The notes beneath the pieces are model-generated. The model did no database searches and had not been told where the DNA came from. It saw nothing but the letters and a program-made list of their open reading frames with translations. A stretch of 64,000 nt of DNA from Candidatus Competibacteraceae bacterium (GTDB lineage Bacteria > Pseudomonadota > Gammaproteobacteria > Competibacterales > Competibacteraceae): the NCBI GenBank assembly GCA_016699715.1, contig CP065007.1, positions 1,922,001-1,986,000 on the forward strand. Direction: 5' to 3'. This document shows, in pieces, positions 1 through 9,041 of the stretch; within the stretch, counting starts at the first letter, position 1; each line of letters opens with the position of its first letter. A program made the position numbers and the translations under genes.

Positions 1-1595
1 ACTTCGCCCTTCTCCAGATAATGGGCGACCCGGTCGTAGGCTTGCTCCAAAGTCTCCGGGTCTTCCCGTGCCGGGGCGATCGGCACGGCGCCGGCGGTGC
101 GAAACACGAAACTGAGCAGCGGCATCTTGAAAATTTGATAGTCCATCACGAAGCGGATCGGCCGCCGGCAGCAACCGATCACCACCAACGCATCCATGTA
201 ACTGATGTGGTTGCAAACCACGACCACCGGCCCTTTATCGGGAATCCGCTCCAAACCCTGAGCGCGCAATCGATACACGATATTCACCAGAATCCACACG
301 ACGAAGCGCATCAGGAATTCCGGCACCAGGCTAAAGATGTAGAGCGCCACCGCCGCGTTGAAGAGCGCCGTCAGCAGCAGAAACTGGGGGATGCTCAGCC
401 CCACCCCATCGAGAAAGAAAATGGCCAGCACCGCCGATAGCACCATGAACAGGGCGTTGATGATGTTGTTACCGGCGATGACGCGGGAACGGAAACTTGC
501 TTCGCTGCGCTGCTGCACCAGCGCGTACAGCGGCACGATGTAGAACCCACCGAACATCCCCATCAGCAGGATATCGATCAGCACTCGCCAGTTGGAGGCG
601 CCGCGCAAGAACTCCATGGCGCCGATCAACGGCGCGCCTTCCGCCACCGGTGACACCGCGAAGAATAGATCGATGCCGAACAGGGTCAGGCCGATCGAAC
701 CGAACGGCACCAGACCGAGTTCCACCCGGCGCCCCGACAACCGCTCGCACAGCAGCGAACCGACGCCGATGCCCAAGGCGAAGGTGGTCAGCAGTAGCGT
801 CACCACATGCTCGTCGCCGCCCAAAGTCAGCCTGGAGTAATTGGGCAATTGCGCCAGATAAGTCGCGCCCAGGAACCAGAACCAGGAAATCCCCAGCACC
901 GACAGAAACACGGTGCGGCTTCGGCGGGTGATCTCGATGTTGCGCCAGGTTTCGGTAATCGGATTCCAGTTGATGCGCAGCTCAGGTGCGTCCGGCGTGG
1001 CCTTGGGGATGAACAGGCTGGACAGAAAGCCCAGCACGGCCAGCAGAACCACCGCGCCGGCCACCAGCCAGGGACCGCGATCCGGGATGGCGATCAGCAC
1101 CCCGCCAAGTAGAGTACCGATCAGGATGGCAAGGAAGGTGCCCATCTCCACCCAACCATTGCCGCCGACCAGTTCCTCGGGCCGTAGATGCTGGGGCAAG
1201 ATGCTGTATTTCACCGGGCCGAACAGGGTCGATTGCCAGCCCATCAGAAACAGCAATCCGATCAGCACCGACATGTTGCCCAAAATGAAACCAACCGCCG
1301 CGCCCAGCATGATGACGATCTCCAGCAGCTTGATTCCGCGCATCAGATGCGATTTCTCGTACTTGTCCGCCAGTTGGCCGGCGGTGGCCGAGAACAGGAA
1401 GAACGGCAACACGAACAAACCGGCGCTGAGATTGACCAGGGTGTTAGCTCGGGCGGGATCGGCTGCCTGGAAGGCAATCAGGATGATCAGCGCGTTTTTG
1501 AATACGTTGTCGTTGAACGCGCCCAGAAATTGGGTGATGAAGAACGGCAGGAACCGCCGCTCCTTCAGCAGGGTGAACTCATTCCCGTTGGCCAT
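1..1595 (-). CDS. MFS transporter fused to PlsC-type acyltransferase (3' end cut by window)
   Basis: The reading frame is open from an ATG at 1595 to the window edge, giving 531 codons without a stop. About residues 1-410 form a polytopic LplT/MFS-like transporter beginning MANGNEFTLLKERRF, with repeated hydrophobic helices. About residues 440-531 start a glycerolipid acyltransferase domain: the H(X)4D catalytic motif is visible as NHISYMD near residue 461. Known fusions of this kind import and reacylate lysophospholipids at the inner membrane; that role is inferred here. A GGAG lies 11 bases before the ATG. The missing C-terminus could be the rest of PlsC only, or also an acyl-ACP synthetase domain, as in longer family members. 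The 230 bases upstream (1596-1825) hold no convincing gene. Confidence 0.85.
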   Translation of the reverse strand, partial: MANGNEFTLLKERRFLPFFITQFLGAFNDNVFKNALIILIAFQAADPARANTLVNLSAGLFVLPFFLFSATAGQLADKYEKSHLMRGIKLLEIVIMLGAAVGFILGNMSVLIGLLFLMGWQSTLFGPVKYSILPQHLRPEELVGGNGWVEMGTFLAILIGTLLGGVLIAIPDRGPWLVAGAVVLLAVLGFLSSLFIPKATPDAPELRINWNPITETWRNIEITRRSRTVFLSVLGISWFWFLGATYLAQLPNYSRLTLGGDEHVVTLLLTTFALGIGVGSLLCERLSGRRVELGLVPFGSIGLTLFGIDLFFAVSPVAEGAPLIGAMEFLRGASNWRVLIDILLMGMFGGFYIVPLYALVQQRSEASFRSRVIAGNNIINALFMVLSAVLAIFFLDGVGLSIPQFLLLTALFNAAVALYIFSLVPEFLMRFVVWILVNIVYRLRAQGLERIPDKGPVVVVCNHISYMDALVVIGCCRRPIRFVMDYQIFKMPLLSFVFRTAGAVPIAPAREDPETLEQAYDRVAHYLEKGE

Positions 1596-1825
1596 GCGGC
1601 GGGGTTCTCCAGGATCGGATGGTCGAATCAGGTTTCGGCGCTACGGATGAACAGTGAACCCGGCAAGCTCTCGATCAGCGCGGGTCCCAGTCGTTGCACG
1701 GTATGCTCAGGCAGAGACGATCCTTCCGGCAAGCCCTCGCGCCTGGTTTGTCAGCCGCCATTGACGACCATCAATCGACCCGAATCGGCGCGGCGGCTCC
1801 GAATCGACTGATGGCCTCGCTGGAT

Positions 1826-2569
1826 TTATTCCAGAATCATTCGGGCGTTAACTGCCTGAAGTGGGCGATTATTGGCGTGATGCATCGTATGCGCGAACTT
1901 TTCAATCTGCTCCTTGGAAGCAGTATCGGCCTGTTTCATGACCAGCCACCACACGCCCTCGGAGCACGGCGGGGTGGTTAGCGAGCCATTGAAACGATAG
2001 TAATCGTGTTGCTGGGGCAACAGGGTATTAGCATCAACCATCGCCTTCAGTGCCTGATGATCACCCGCCTGCTCAGGCATTCGCGCCCAAGCTTTTTCCA
2101 GCTCGGCGTTTGCTTCTCCTTCATTAAACATCACCGCGATGACCGCGAGATTACCGTCCTGATCCGCATGCACAAAATGCGCTTCCATGGGATAAGAGTG
2201 ACCATCGATCGTATTTTCGCTCGGTGAGTGAAAATGAAATTGCTTTAATTCGAATGAGTGGCCACTGACATCGATCATGCTGCCTGGTTTATAGTTGACT
2301 TGGATGGTATGGCCATTATTGACTATTTCGTTACCTCCGGCTTTGTAATTGATCTTGATCTCTGCAAGGTTGCCCTCGATCATTCCCGTAAGATTGACGG
2401 GAGATTGATTCTTGCCAGTGGAACAGGTAGAAAAATCCTTTGCCAGTTCACCCCAGTGCTCCGGGCCTTCTGGACCTGAATAGGACCAATGCGCCTGGTC
2501 CTCGGCAATAGCTGACACCGAAAGGCACATTCCGGCAAGCAGCAATGATGTGGCAATACTTGCTTTCAT
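1826..2569 (-). CDS. Alpha-class carbonic anhydrase, periplasmic
   Basis: A 247-residue protein with a clear Sec signal peptide (MKASIATSLLLAGMCLSVSAIAE) followed by a complete alpha-carbonic anhydrase domain. The zinc ligands are visible as FHFHSPSEN (two His) and AHFVHA (third His). The proton-shuttle His lies in NNGHT, and the substrate-pocket segment is LTTPPCSEGVWW. The length matches bacterial alpha enzymes. It interconverts CO2 and bicarbonate in the periplasm. The ATG is preceded by GAGGAA at good spacing. It is followed after about 230 bases by the MFS/acyltransferase gene on the same strand and preceded by a GFA-like gene; no functional link to either is evident. Confidence 0.95.
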   Translation of the reverse strand: MKASIATSLLLAGMCLSVSAIAEDQAHWSYSGPEGPEHWGELAKDFSTCSTGKNQSPVNLTGMIEGNLAEIKINYKAGGNEIVNNGHTIQVNYKPGSMIDVSGHSFELKQFHFHSPSENTIDGHSYPMEAHFVHADQDGNLAVIAVMFNEGEANAELEKAWARMPEQAGDHQALKAMVDANTLLPQQHDYYRFNGSLTTPPCSEGVWWLVMKQADTASKEQIEKFAHTMHHANNRPLQAVNARMILE

Positions 2570-2620
2570 CTTTGAATTCCTCGCTTCAGGGTGCTGGTTG
2601 GAAAATCAGGCGCGCGCGAC

Positions 2621-3052
2621 TTACTTCTGAGTTGGCGCAGGCGGCATTTCTTCAAAAGTAGAGATATTTTCATCCATAAAATCCCATATTGGCTTTCTTT
2701 TATTATAGACAATGGCATTCGGTTTAAACCATGAACTACTGTCCAGCGTGCCTGCCGAAACACTAATAATATTTGTAGCTACATTGCTTGTACCAAAAAG
2801 GCGGCTGCCATATTTTGGACAAAAATAACGCGTAATGATCGCGCCTGTATCTGCTATTGAATCATAGTGGCTTGTTTCACCTTCGATGTGGACAGTATCT
2901 TTGGCAAAAAAAGCATTCGATGAATGCCCTGTCCCCGTCAATCTCCGGCAATGGTCACAGTGGCACTGCCCCATTCTGATTGGGGCAGAAGAAATCGTGT
3001 ATTTTATGTCGCCGCATAAGCATTGCCCTGTCGCGAAATATTGCTCTGACAT
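2621..3052 (-). CDS. GFA/CENP-V family zinc protein with one missing cysteine
   Basis: A 143-residue protein of the glutathione-dependent formaldehyde-activating (GFA) fold family. Visible metal sites are CLCG near the N-terminus and CHCDHC around residue 30. The usual second structural pair reads FCPKYG where the family has FCxxCG, so one structural Cys is replaced by Tyr. The start is placed at MSEQYFATG, because AGGAG lies 8 bases upstream; ten extra codons are open 5' of it. Family members are often annotated as formaldehyde-related, but most have no proven substrate. Base composition here is more AT-rich than the flanking core genes, which suggests acquisition by transfer. Confidence 0.8.
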   Translation of the reverse strand: MSEQYFATGQCLCGDIKYTISSAPIRMGQCHCDHCRRLTGTGHSSNAFFAKDTVHIEGETSHYDSIADTGAIITRYFCPKYGSRLFGTSNVATNIISVSAGTLDSSSWFKPNAIVYNKRKPIWDFMDENISTFEEMPPAPTQK

Positions 3053-3138
3053 TTCATCTTTCTCCTGTTTTTTAACAAGCAATTTAACTCACATGAGTAA
3101 TAATTATGTACTGAGTTATTCAACCCTTATAAAAGCTA

Positions 3139-3588
3139 TTATTCTGGCTGCGATTCTATCGATTGTTTTCCAAGCGTTACTCCTTGCTGTGCGGCTATTA
3201 AATTAGCTTTTACCTGCTCCCTAGCGACGATGGACGATTTTTGGTGTTCTAAAAGCTTTTCGGCTATGGCTAGTTTATATCCAGCCGTCTGTGCATCTGC
3301 TTCTTTCGCCAAAGCCTCAACTATGTCCGCGATTCTATCCATAAAATCAGAATTACTCTTGGTCTCTTCTAAGGATACTTTTTCGGCTATAATTTCTGGC
3401 CGTGCTTGGATCAAACTGATAGCAGCGCTGTTTATATCATTTTGCCAAGACATCATTTTATCTTTTATCTCATTCAATATTCTATCGGCTTTGTCCGCTT
3501 GCCGATCAGCCAAACGCCAGAACACGATAGCGAGAAGGAGACTAATAATCGATGCTATCGTGCCAACGATATTTAGATCTATGTTCAT
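3139..3588 (-). CDS. Hypothetical membrane-anchored coiled-coil protein
   Basis: A 149-residue protein I do not recognise. Residues about 5-26 form one transmembrane helix (IVGTIASIISLLLAIVFW). The remainder is charged and predicted helical, with heptad-like spacing (LADRQADKADRILNEIKDK and later segments), so it is probably a membrane-anchored coiled coil with little globular content. GGAG sits 6 bases before the ATG. It follows a disrupted small membrane ORF by a few bases, as in a two-gene operon. A one-helix coiled-coil partner of a small membrane protein resembles phage lysis accessory pairs, but that is only an analogy. Composition is AT-rich relative to neighbours. Confidence 0.6.
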   Translation of the reverse strand: MNIDLNIVGTIASIISLLLAIVFWRLADRQADKADRILNEIKDKMMSWQNDINSAAISLIQARPEIIAEKVSLEETKSNSDFMDRIADIVEALAKEADAQTAGYKLAIAEKLLEHQKSSIVAREQVKANLIAAQQGVTLGKQSIESQPE

Positions 3589-3591
3589 CTA

Positions 3592-3778
3592 CTACTCCAA
3601 CAAATGATTTATGGCTTCCGTATAACATACCAGCATCCACGCAAGAGGCGCTTTTTCACCCCAACCCCAGATCAACGCTCCCATCGCTAGTAACAGCATT
3701 TTCAGCAACGATGCCAGCCCCCCCCCAACGACCTCCTTCTGTCACGAGATCGGCTTGAATGGCTCGGGTCAAGTACAT
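3592..3778 (-). pseudogene. Small membrane-protein ORF apparently frameshifted in a 9-G tract
   Basis: On the minus strand an ATG at 3778 begins MYLTRAIQADLVTEGGRWGG, then enters a run of nine G (plus-strand C run 3718-3726). In the present frame it ends soon after at an unrelated stop. With eight G the frame continues as LASLLKMLLLAMGALIWG and on to HLLE-stop at 3592, giving 61 residues with a hydrophobic helix. The stop lies 3 bases before the ATG of the next gene, and the next gene's GGAG sits inside its last codons, which favours real coding history. This could be a frameshifted gene, a slipped-strand on/off switch or a sequencing error. The family was not recognised. Confidence 0.4.
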
Positions 3779-3831
3779 TCCAGCACCAAAAGCATATACT
3801 GCCAGTAGGCATTTTTCCTGGAAACCCCGCC

Positions 3832-4824
3832 ATGCGCCCCATCACCCACGACCTGCTCACCCGCGAAGTCACCGCCTGGTATCAGCAGGGGCTCATCGAC
3901 CGGCCGCTACTGGAAACCCTGCTGCCGCGCTACGAATCCTCTGGCCGCTTCCTGGCCGCGCTGTTGAAATGGCTGGGCCTGTTCGCCATTTTCCAACTGG
4001 GGCTGGCGGTACTCGCCTTCATCGCCATGGCCGCGGAATCGGCCCTAGTGGCGACGATGCTGCTGACGGCGGTCGGCGCGGGACTCTGGTATTTCGGGGT
4101 GCGATGCGCCACCGATCCCCGGCAAGCCCACCCCTTCACCGGCTCGGTGCTGATCACCGCCAGCCTGGCGGCGGCATTCGGCGCCTTCGTACTGCTCCAG
4201 ATCGCCCTGCTGGGCGACAGTAGCGCCGAACGAAACGTCCCGCTCATCCTGCTGCTCACCGGCGTACTCGCCACCCTGACCGCCTATCGCTATCACCTGC
4301 GCTGGCCGCTACTGCTGGGCTTGCTGCTGCTCTTCCACGGACTGGGTGCCTGGCACGCCTATGGCGGGCATGGCACTTATTTCGCCCACATCCAGGACGA
4401 ACGCTTGATGGCGGTCGCCGCCCTGATCACGATCCTGCTGGGCCTCTGGCACGAACGGCGGCTGGAACTCGGTCCCCTGCGGCGCTGTATCGGCTTCGGC
4501 GGACTGTATCTGATCTTCGGGCTCCTGTATCTGAACCTGTCCCTGTGGTTCCTCACCCTGCCGCGCGGACCGCTGGATTGGGTGCTGGTGTTCACCGCCG
4601 CCGGCATCGCTCAAATCATCGCCGGCGCCCGCCTGCACGACGCCCGCTTCACCGGCTTCGGCATCGTGTTCCTCGCCATCGACTTGTACACCCGCTACTA
4701 CGAACGCTTCTGGGACTCGCTCTCGCTCGGCCTGTTTTTCCTGCTCGGCGGCATACTGGCAATGGCATTCGGCTATGCCTGCGAACGCTGGAGCCAAGCC
4801 GCCCCACTGGAGCGGCAAGCATGA
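3832..4824 (+). CDS. DUF2157 domain integral membrane protein (first of pair)
   Basis: A 330-residue protein. An N-terminal cytosolic helical segment (TREVTAWYQQGLIDRPLLETLLPRY) is typical of DUF2157 proteins. It is followed by about eight to ten hydrophobic helices (for example LGLFAIFQLGLAVLAFIAMAA). Function is unknown for the family. The stop overlaps the start of the next gene in ATGA, so the two are translationally coupled. The second gene shares the same architecture, which suggests a heteromeric membrane complex or a duplicated subunit. The SD before the ATG is poor, so the exact start is moderately certain. Confidence 0.75.
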   Translation: MRPITHDLLTREVTAWYQQGLIDRPLLETLLPRYESSGRFLAALLKWLGLFAIFQLGLAVLAFIAMAAESALVATMLLTAVGAGLWYFGVRCATDPRQAHPFTGSVLITASLAAAFGAFVLLQIALLGDSSAERNVPLILLLTGVLATLTAYRYHLRWPLLLGLLLLFHGLGAWHAYGGHGTYFAHIQDERLMAVAALITILLGLWHERRLELGPLRRCIGFGGLYLIFGLLYLNLSLWFLTLPRGPLDWVLVFTAAGIAQIIAGARLHDARFTGFGIVFLAIDLYTRYYERFWDSLSLGLFFLLGGILAMAFGYACERWSQAAPLERQA

Positions 4825-5876
4825 ACCCGCAATCCCGCAACCGCCGGGTCCGCCGGGAACTGGACGAACTGCTCCGCGAAGGACTGCTGGACGAAGCGCG
4901 GCACGCCCAACTGAGCGCACGCTACCCGCTCGAAGGCTGGGACTGGCGTTCGCTGGGCCGCTGGTTCCTGCTCTTTGGCGCAATCAGCGTCATGGCGGGA
5001 CTGGGCATTCTCGGCCGAACCCTGTTCGACTTCACCCTGGAAAAGCTGGCGGTGTTATTGGGCGTGGCCACCGTCGCCAGCTTCGGCGGCGCGCAATGGT
5101 TCAAGCGCACCCGCCCCGGCCTGGTGCTGACCGCCTCCAGCCTGGAGCTGCTGGGCGGTTTGCTGCTGATCGGCCTGACGTTCAACCTGGGCGCGATCTT
5201 TTCCACCGGCTCCGGCAACTGGCCCGCCCTGCTGCTGATTGACCTGCTGGTCTTGCTCGCCCTCAGCTACGCGCTCAACAACCCGCTGCTGCTGGTGCTC
5301 AGCGCCGTGGTGTTCTTCGGTTGGTTCGGCGGCTTTACCGGCTACGCTTCCGGCTGGGGCGCTTACTGGTTCGGGATGAGCTACCCACTGCGCTTCCTGG
5401 CGGCGGCGCTGGCGATCATCGCCGTCGCCGTCATCCACCAGCAGAGCGAACGGGGACCGCTGGCGCCCTATCGGGGATTTTTCAAAGTCTGGTTATCAGG
5501 CGGGCTGTTCTTCGCCGAAATGGCGTTGTGGCTGCTATCGCTGTTCGGCAATTTCGACCTGGAAAGCCACCGCTGGCATCTGAGTGGTGCCGCCGAACTG
5601 GCGCTGTTCAATCTGCTATGGGCGGGCCTGAACGGGATACTGATCTGGCTGGGCGCGCGGCTGGCCATGCGGATGTTGACCGGCTACGGCGCGACCTTCC
5701 TGATCATTCAAATCTACACCCTGTTCTTCGCTCATCTGGCCGAAGGCCTGGGATGGTTTCTCAGCCTGCTGATCACCGGCGGCGGCGCGCTGGCGCTGAC
5801 GTTCTGGCTGGAACAGCGGCGGCGCGAGGTCACAAGATCCAAGAACCCGTCATCCATGGATGATCCTGACTCCTAA
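4821..5876 (+). CDS. DUF2157-like integral membrane protein (second of pair)
   Basis: A 351-residue polytopic membrane protein starting MNPQSRNRRVRRELDELLREG at the ATGA overlap with the upstream DUF2157 gene. The N-terminal 40 residues again form a soluble helical segment ending before the first hydrophobic helix (WFLLFGAISVMAGLGILG). About nine more hydrophobic segments follow, then a basic tail (LEQRRREVTRSKN). It resembles its neighbour in layout but not closely in sequence. Its stop codon overlaps the convergent stop of the helicase gene by a few bases. Role unknown; the coupling implies it is made with the first protein in equal amounts. Confidence 0.75.
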   Translation: MNPQSRNRRVRRELDELLREGLLDEARHAQLSARYPLEGWDWRSLGRWFLLFGAISVMAGLGILGRTLFDFTLEKLAVLLGVATVASFGGAQWFKRTRPGLVLTASSLELLGGLLLIGLTFNLGAIFSTGSGNWPALLLIDLLVLLALSYALNNPLLLVLSAVVFFGWFGGFTGYASGWGAYWFGMSYPLRFLAAALAIIAVAVIHQQSERGPLAPYRGFFKVWLSGGLFFAEMALWLLSLFGNFDLESHRWHLSGAAELALFNLLWAGLNGILIWLGARLAMRMLTGYGATFLIIQIYTLFFAHLAEGLGWFLSLLITGGGALALTFWLEQRRREVTRSKNPSSMDDPDS

Positions 5877-7789
5877 CTATCGCCACCCGCGAAAAATGCC
5901 TGCACCCGTTCCAGCTTCCGCGTTCTCGGCATGGGCGGCAAGCTATCCAGAAACACCCGCCCGTAGGATTTGCTCAATAGGCGCGGGTCGCAGAGCACCA
6001 GCACGCCCCGGTCGCTCACGTCGCGAATCAGCCGACCCACCCCCTGCTTCAGGGTAATCACCGCATGGGGAAGCTGATAAGTCAGAAATGGGTCCTCGCC
6101 GTGCTGGCGCAGGGATTCGATGCGCGCCTGCACCACCGGATCGCCGGGCGCGGCGAACGGCAAGCGATCGATGATCACGCAAGACAGCGCCTCGCCGCGC
6201 ACATCCACCCCTTCCCAAAAACTGGCGGTGCCCAGCAACACCGCGTTGCCCGAGGCCCGAAACTGGCGTAGCAGCACCCCCTTCGGCGCTTCGCCCTGCA
6301 CCAGCAGCGGATAATCCAGCCGCCCCGCCAACCATCCCGCCGCCTCGCGCAAGGCCCGAAAACTGGTGAACAGCAGAAACGCCCGCCCCCGGCTGGCCGC
6401 CAACACCGGCAACGCCGCGTCCAGCAACGCCGCCGTGTAGTGCGATGCCGCGGGATCGGGCAAGCCCGGCGGATGATAAAGCAGGGTGTTGCGGGCAAAA
6501 TCGAACGGGCTGTCCAGACGCAAGGCCGCGTAATCCCGCAACCCCAGTCGCGCCGCGAAGTGCTCGAACGCCTGCCCCACCGCCAGCGTCGCCGAGGTAA
6601 AGATCCAGGCCCCTGGCTGCGCCGCCAGCCGCTCCTGAAACTTCGATGCAATATCGAGCGGGGTCAAACTCAGCGTAAAGCCGCGGCCCCGGGTCTCGAA
6701 CCAGCGGACGTTATCGGGGTTGCTCTCGTCCCCGGTCAACGCCGCCAGCCGCAGCGCCAGATCCTCGCCGCGCCGCTGGCAATTCTCCAGGCCCTTGCCA
6801 CGCGGCGCGCCTTCCTTCAGCGCCTCGCGCAGGCGATCCAGCGTCTCATGTAATTGCTTGATCGCCTCCACCACCGCCGGCAGTTCGGCAACCTCCCGCC
6901 ACAGCGCGCGGCGCTCCGTCGTTCCCAGCGCCTGCCGCAACGTCAGGATCGCCGGCTCCAACGCCTCGGCCCGCCGGCGCAGATCGGCGAAATCCGCCGC
7001 GTCCCGCGCCTGTTCCACCACGGTATCCCGCCCCAGTTCGCTCAACTGCCGGCCACTCAAGGACCGACCGAGGAAGTGGGTGGCAATCCCAGGCAACTGA
7101 TGTGCTTCGTCGAGGATGAACGCTTCCGCCCCCGGCAACAGTTCGGCGAAACCGGTTTCCTTGATCGCCATGTCGGCGCAGAACAGGTGATGGTTGATCA
7201 CCAGCACATCCGCCGCCAGCGCCTCGCGCCGTGCCTTGGCCAGAAAGCACTCGGCCAGTTGCGGGCAGTCCTGTCCCAGGCAGTTGTCCACGGTGGAGGT
7301 CACGCGCGGCCAGATCAGGGAGGTTTCCGGTACGTCGGGGATTTCGGCGATGTCGCCGCGACGGGTGCGGCCCGCCCAGGCGCGGATGCGGTGCAGTTCG
7401 GCCGCCTGCTCGCGCGTGCTCAGGCGCCCGGCCTGCTCGGTCGCTTGCAGGCGATACAGGCAGAGATAGTTGCCACGCCCCTTCAGCAGCGCCGCCCGCA
7501 CCGGCGCGTTCAACGCCTGTCGCACCACCGGCAGGTCCTGGTGGAAAAGCTGGTCTTGCAGGTGGCGGGTACCGGTGGAAATGATGACCCGCGCCCCGGA
7601 CAGCAGCGCGGGAATCAAATAGGCGTAGGTTTTGCCGGTGCCGGTGCCGGCCTCGACCACCAGTGTACCGCCCTCCTCCAGCGCGGCGGCGACCGCTTCG
7701 GCCATCTGCTGCTGCGGCAGGCGCGGCGCGAACCCCGGCACCTGCCGGGCCAGCAGACCGCTCGGACCCAGCAGCTCGGTCGCATCCAC
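5873..7789 (-). CDS. DinG/YoaA-family iron-sulfur DNA helicase
   Basis: A 638-residue superfamily 2 (XPD-like) helicase. The Walker A motif EAGTGTGKT lies near residue 50 and the DEAH box (ILDEAHQLP) near 225. Four cysteines for a 4Fe-4S cluster sit between them: one in YLCLYR, two in NCLGQDCP and one in AEC. C-terminal helicase motifs include GTASFWEGVDV and GVGRLIRD. It unwinds DNA 5' to 3' and probably acts in repair or replication-fork rescue, as YoaA does. I chose a GTG at 7789 because GGAGG lies 5 bases upstream and longer starts would run into the preceding lipoprotein gene. It is probably cotranscribed with that gene. Confidence 0.9.
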   Translation of the reverse strand: MDATELLGPSGLLARQVPGFAPRLPQQQMAEAVAAALEEGGTLVVEAGTGTGKTYAYLIPALLSGARVIISTGTRHLQDQLFHQDLPVVRQALNAPVRAALLKGRGNYLCLYRLQATEQAGRLSTREQAAELHRIRAWAGRTRRGDIAEIPDVPETSLIWPRVTSTVDNCLGQDCPQLAECFLAKARREALAADVLVINHHLFCADMAIKETGFAELLPGAEAFILDEAHQLPGIATHFLGRSLSGRQLSELGRDTVVEQARDAADFADLRRRAEALEPAILTLRQALGTTERRALWREVAELPAVVEAIKQLHETLDRLREALKEGAPRGKGLENCQRRGEDLALRLAALTGDESNPDNVRWFETRGRGFTLSLTPLDIASKFQERLAAQPGAWIFTSATLAVGQAFEHFAARLGLRDYAALRLDSPFDFARNTLLYHPPGLPDPAASHYTAALLDAALPVLAASRGRAFLLFTSFRALREAAGWLAGRLDYPLLVQGEAPKGVLLRQFRASGNAVLLGTASFWEGVDVRGEALSCVIIDRLPFAAPGDPVVQARIESLRQHGEDPFLTYQLPHAVITLKQGVGRLIRDVSDRGVLVLCDPRLLSKSYGRVFLDSLPPMPRTRKLERVQAFFAGGDS

Positions 7790-7814
7790 GGCAACCTCCC
7801 CGTTCGGGCGGACT

Positions 7815-8888
7815 TTAGCGCAACTGTGCCGCCCGCGCTTCGGCTTCCTCGGCGCCGGCGGTATTCCCGGTCGCCTTGCGGGCAACGGCGATCAGCTTCC
7901 AGTTGCGACCTTGCAGCGCCCGGTTGCTACTGGCCAGGTTGTTGGACTTGCTCGCCAGTGACTCGGCCTGCTGGTATTCACCCTGATGCAGGCGAATTTG
8001 GGCTAGATCATGCCAGATCCCGGCGTTGCGCGGCTCGATGCGCAAGGCCCGTTCCAGCGCGGCGCCGGCCTTATCCAACTGGTTGCTTCGAACATACTTG
8101 TCGGCACTGTCCAACAGAGCGACCACGGCTTGGTTACCCTCGCGGGTAATTTCGGCCGGGGGCAAATCGGGTGGGGGCGTCGGGCGGGTGGGGGCGGGCC
8201 TAGCTTGGGCCGGAGCGGCCGGCGGCGTCGCCATGGCAACCGTCGATTCCGCGGCGGGCGGCGGCGGCGTGGCGACCGTCGATTCCGCGGCGGGCGGCGG
8301 CACCGGTGCCGGCGGCCGTGCCGGGGCCGCCGACGGCGTCCGCGGCACGACCGGCTGCGGTTCGGGTAACAGACCCGATGATGGTGTCGTCGTCTCGTAA
8401 AGATCGTCCGCACCTCGCTGGGAAGACGGATAAACCGGTTCCGGCAGCGGGGCCACTCCTCTGCTGTAGTCGTCGGTTCGCGGCGCGGGATAGGCTGGGT
8501 ATGCCGGGGGGGATGCGGCCGCGCCCGGCGGATAGGCCGGTTGCCGATAGGCGCCACCGTCCGGTTCCGGTGTATAAGGCCGGGCCGGCACGCTACCGTA
8601 ATAGGCATTCGGGTTGGCTGGCGCCACTCCCTGCGTGGCGGCATAAGGATCCGGCGCCGCTGGATAGCCGGAGGAGTACTCTCGCGGCAACAGCGGATCC
8701 TGTTCGAGCGTCCGTCCCGCGGCCGCTGGCGGCACCGGCTGTGGCTGAGCATAGGTCTGCGGCGGGCGCGTGCTGCGATTTACCACCGGCGCCCTGTACG
8801 GTTGTTGCGAGTATGGCGGCGGCGCACAGCCGACCACCCCCAGCGCCAGCACCAACGCTCCAAGAGAAGACTGAAACCCTTTATTCAT
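7815..8888 (-). CDS. LpoP-like TPR lipoprotein, probable activator of PBP1b
   Basis: A 357-residue lipoprotein. MNKGFQSS leads into a hydrophobic stretch and a lipobox (LGVVGC). About 220 residues of Pro/Ala-rich low-complexity linker follow, then a C-terminal TPR-type helical domain from about residue 255 (ALLDSADKYVRSNQLDKAG and ALRIEPRNAGIWHDLAQIR). In Pseudomonas the lipoprotein LpoP, a TPR protein encoded beside PBP1b, stimulates that synthase; this gene lies directly downstream of mrcB on the same strand and has the same layout. The long disordered linker would let an outer-membrane anchored domain cross the periplasm. The start is at 8888 with GGGG upstream; a longer frame begins 17 codons earlier but would bury the signal peptide. 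Confidence 0.75.
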   Translation of the reverse strand: MNKGFQSSLGALVLALGVVGCAPPPYSQQPYRAPVVNRSTRPPQTYAQPQPVPPAAAGRTLEQDPLLPREYSSGYPAAPDPYAATQGVAPANPNAYYGSVPARPYTPEPDGGAYRQPAYPPGAAASPPAYPAYPAPRTDDYSRGVAPLPEPVYPSSQRGADDLYETTTPSSGLLPEPQPVVPRTPSAAPARPPAPVPPPAAESTVATPPPPAAESTVAMATPPAAPAQARPAPTRPTPPPDLPPAEITREGNQAVVALLDSADKYVRSNQLDKAGAALERALRIEPRNAGIWHDLAQIRLHQGEYQQAESLASKSNNLASSNRALQGRNWKLIAVARKATGNTAGAEEAEARAAQLR

Positions 8889-9041
8889 CGATTTTCCCCG
8901 CGGGTCCGGCGATCCCGACAAGGCATCCCCGCACCTCAATCAAATCCATCATTAAGCTTAACTGTACCCTTTCATCATTCCTACCGCCATGTACGACCGA
9001 GATGATGCCGGGCGGACTTGGCCAACCATGGTGGCTATGTT

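Noticed and set aside
1596..1825. Possible short ORF in the gap between the MFS gene and carbonic anhydrase
   Set aside because: The open frame (ending SLFIRSAET) has no ATG/GTG with SD and no recognisable family; the opposite-strand frames are unsupported as well.
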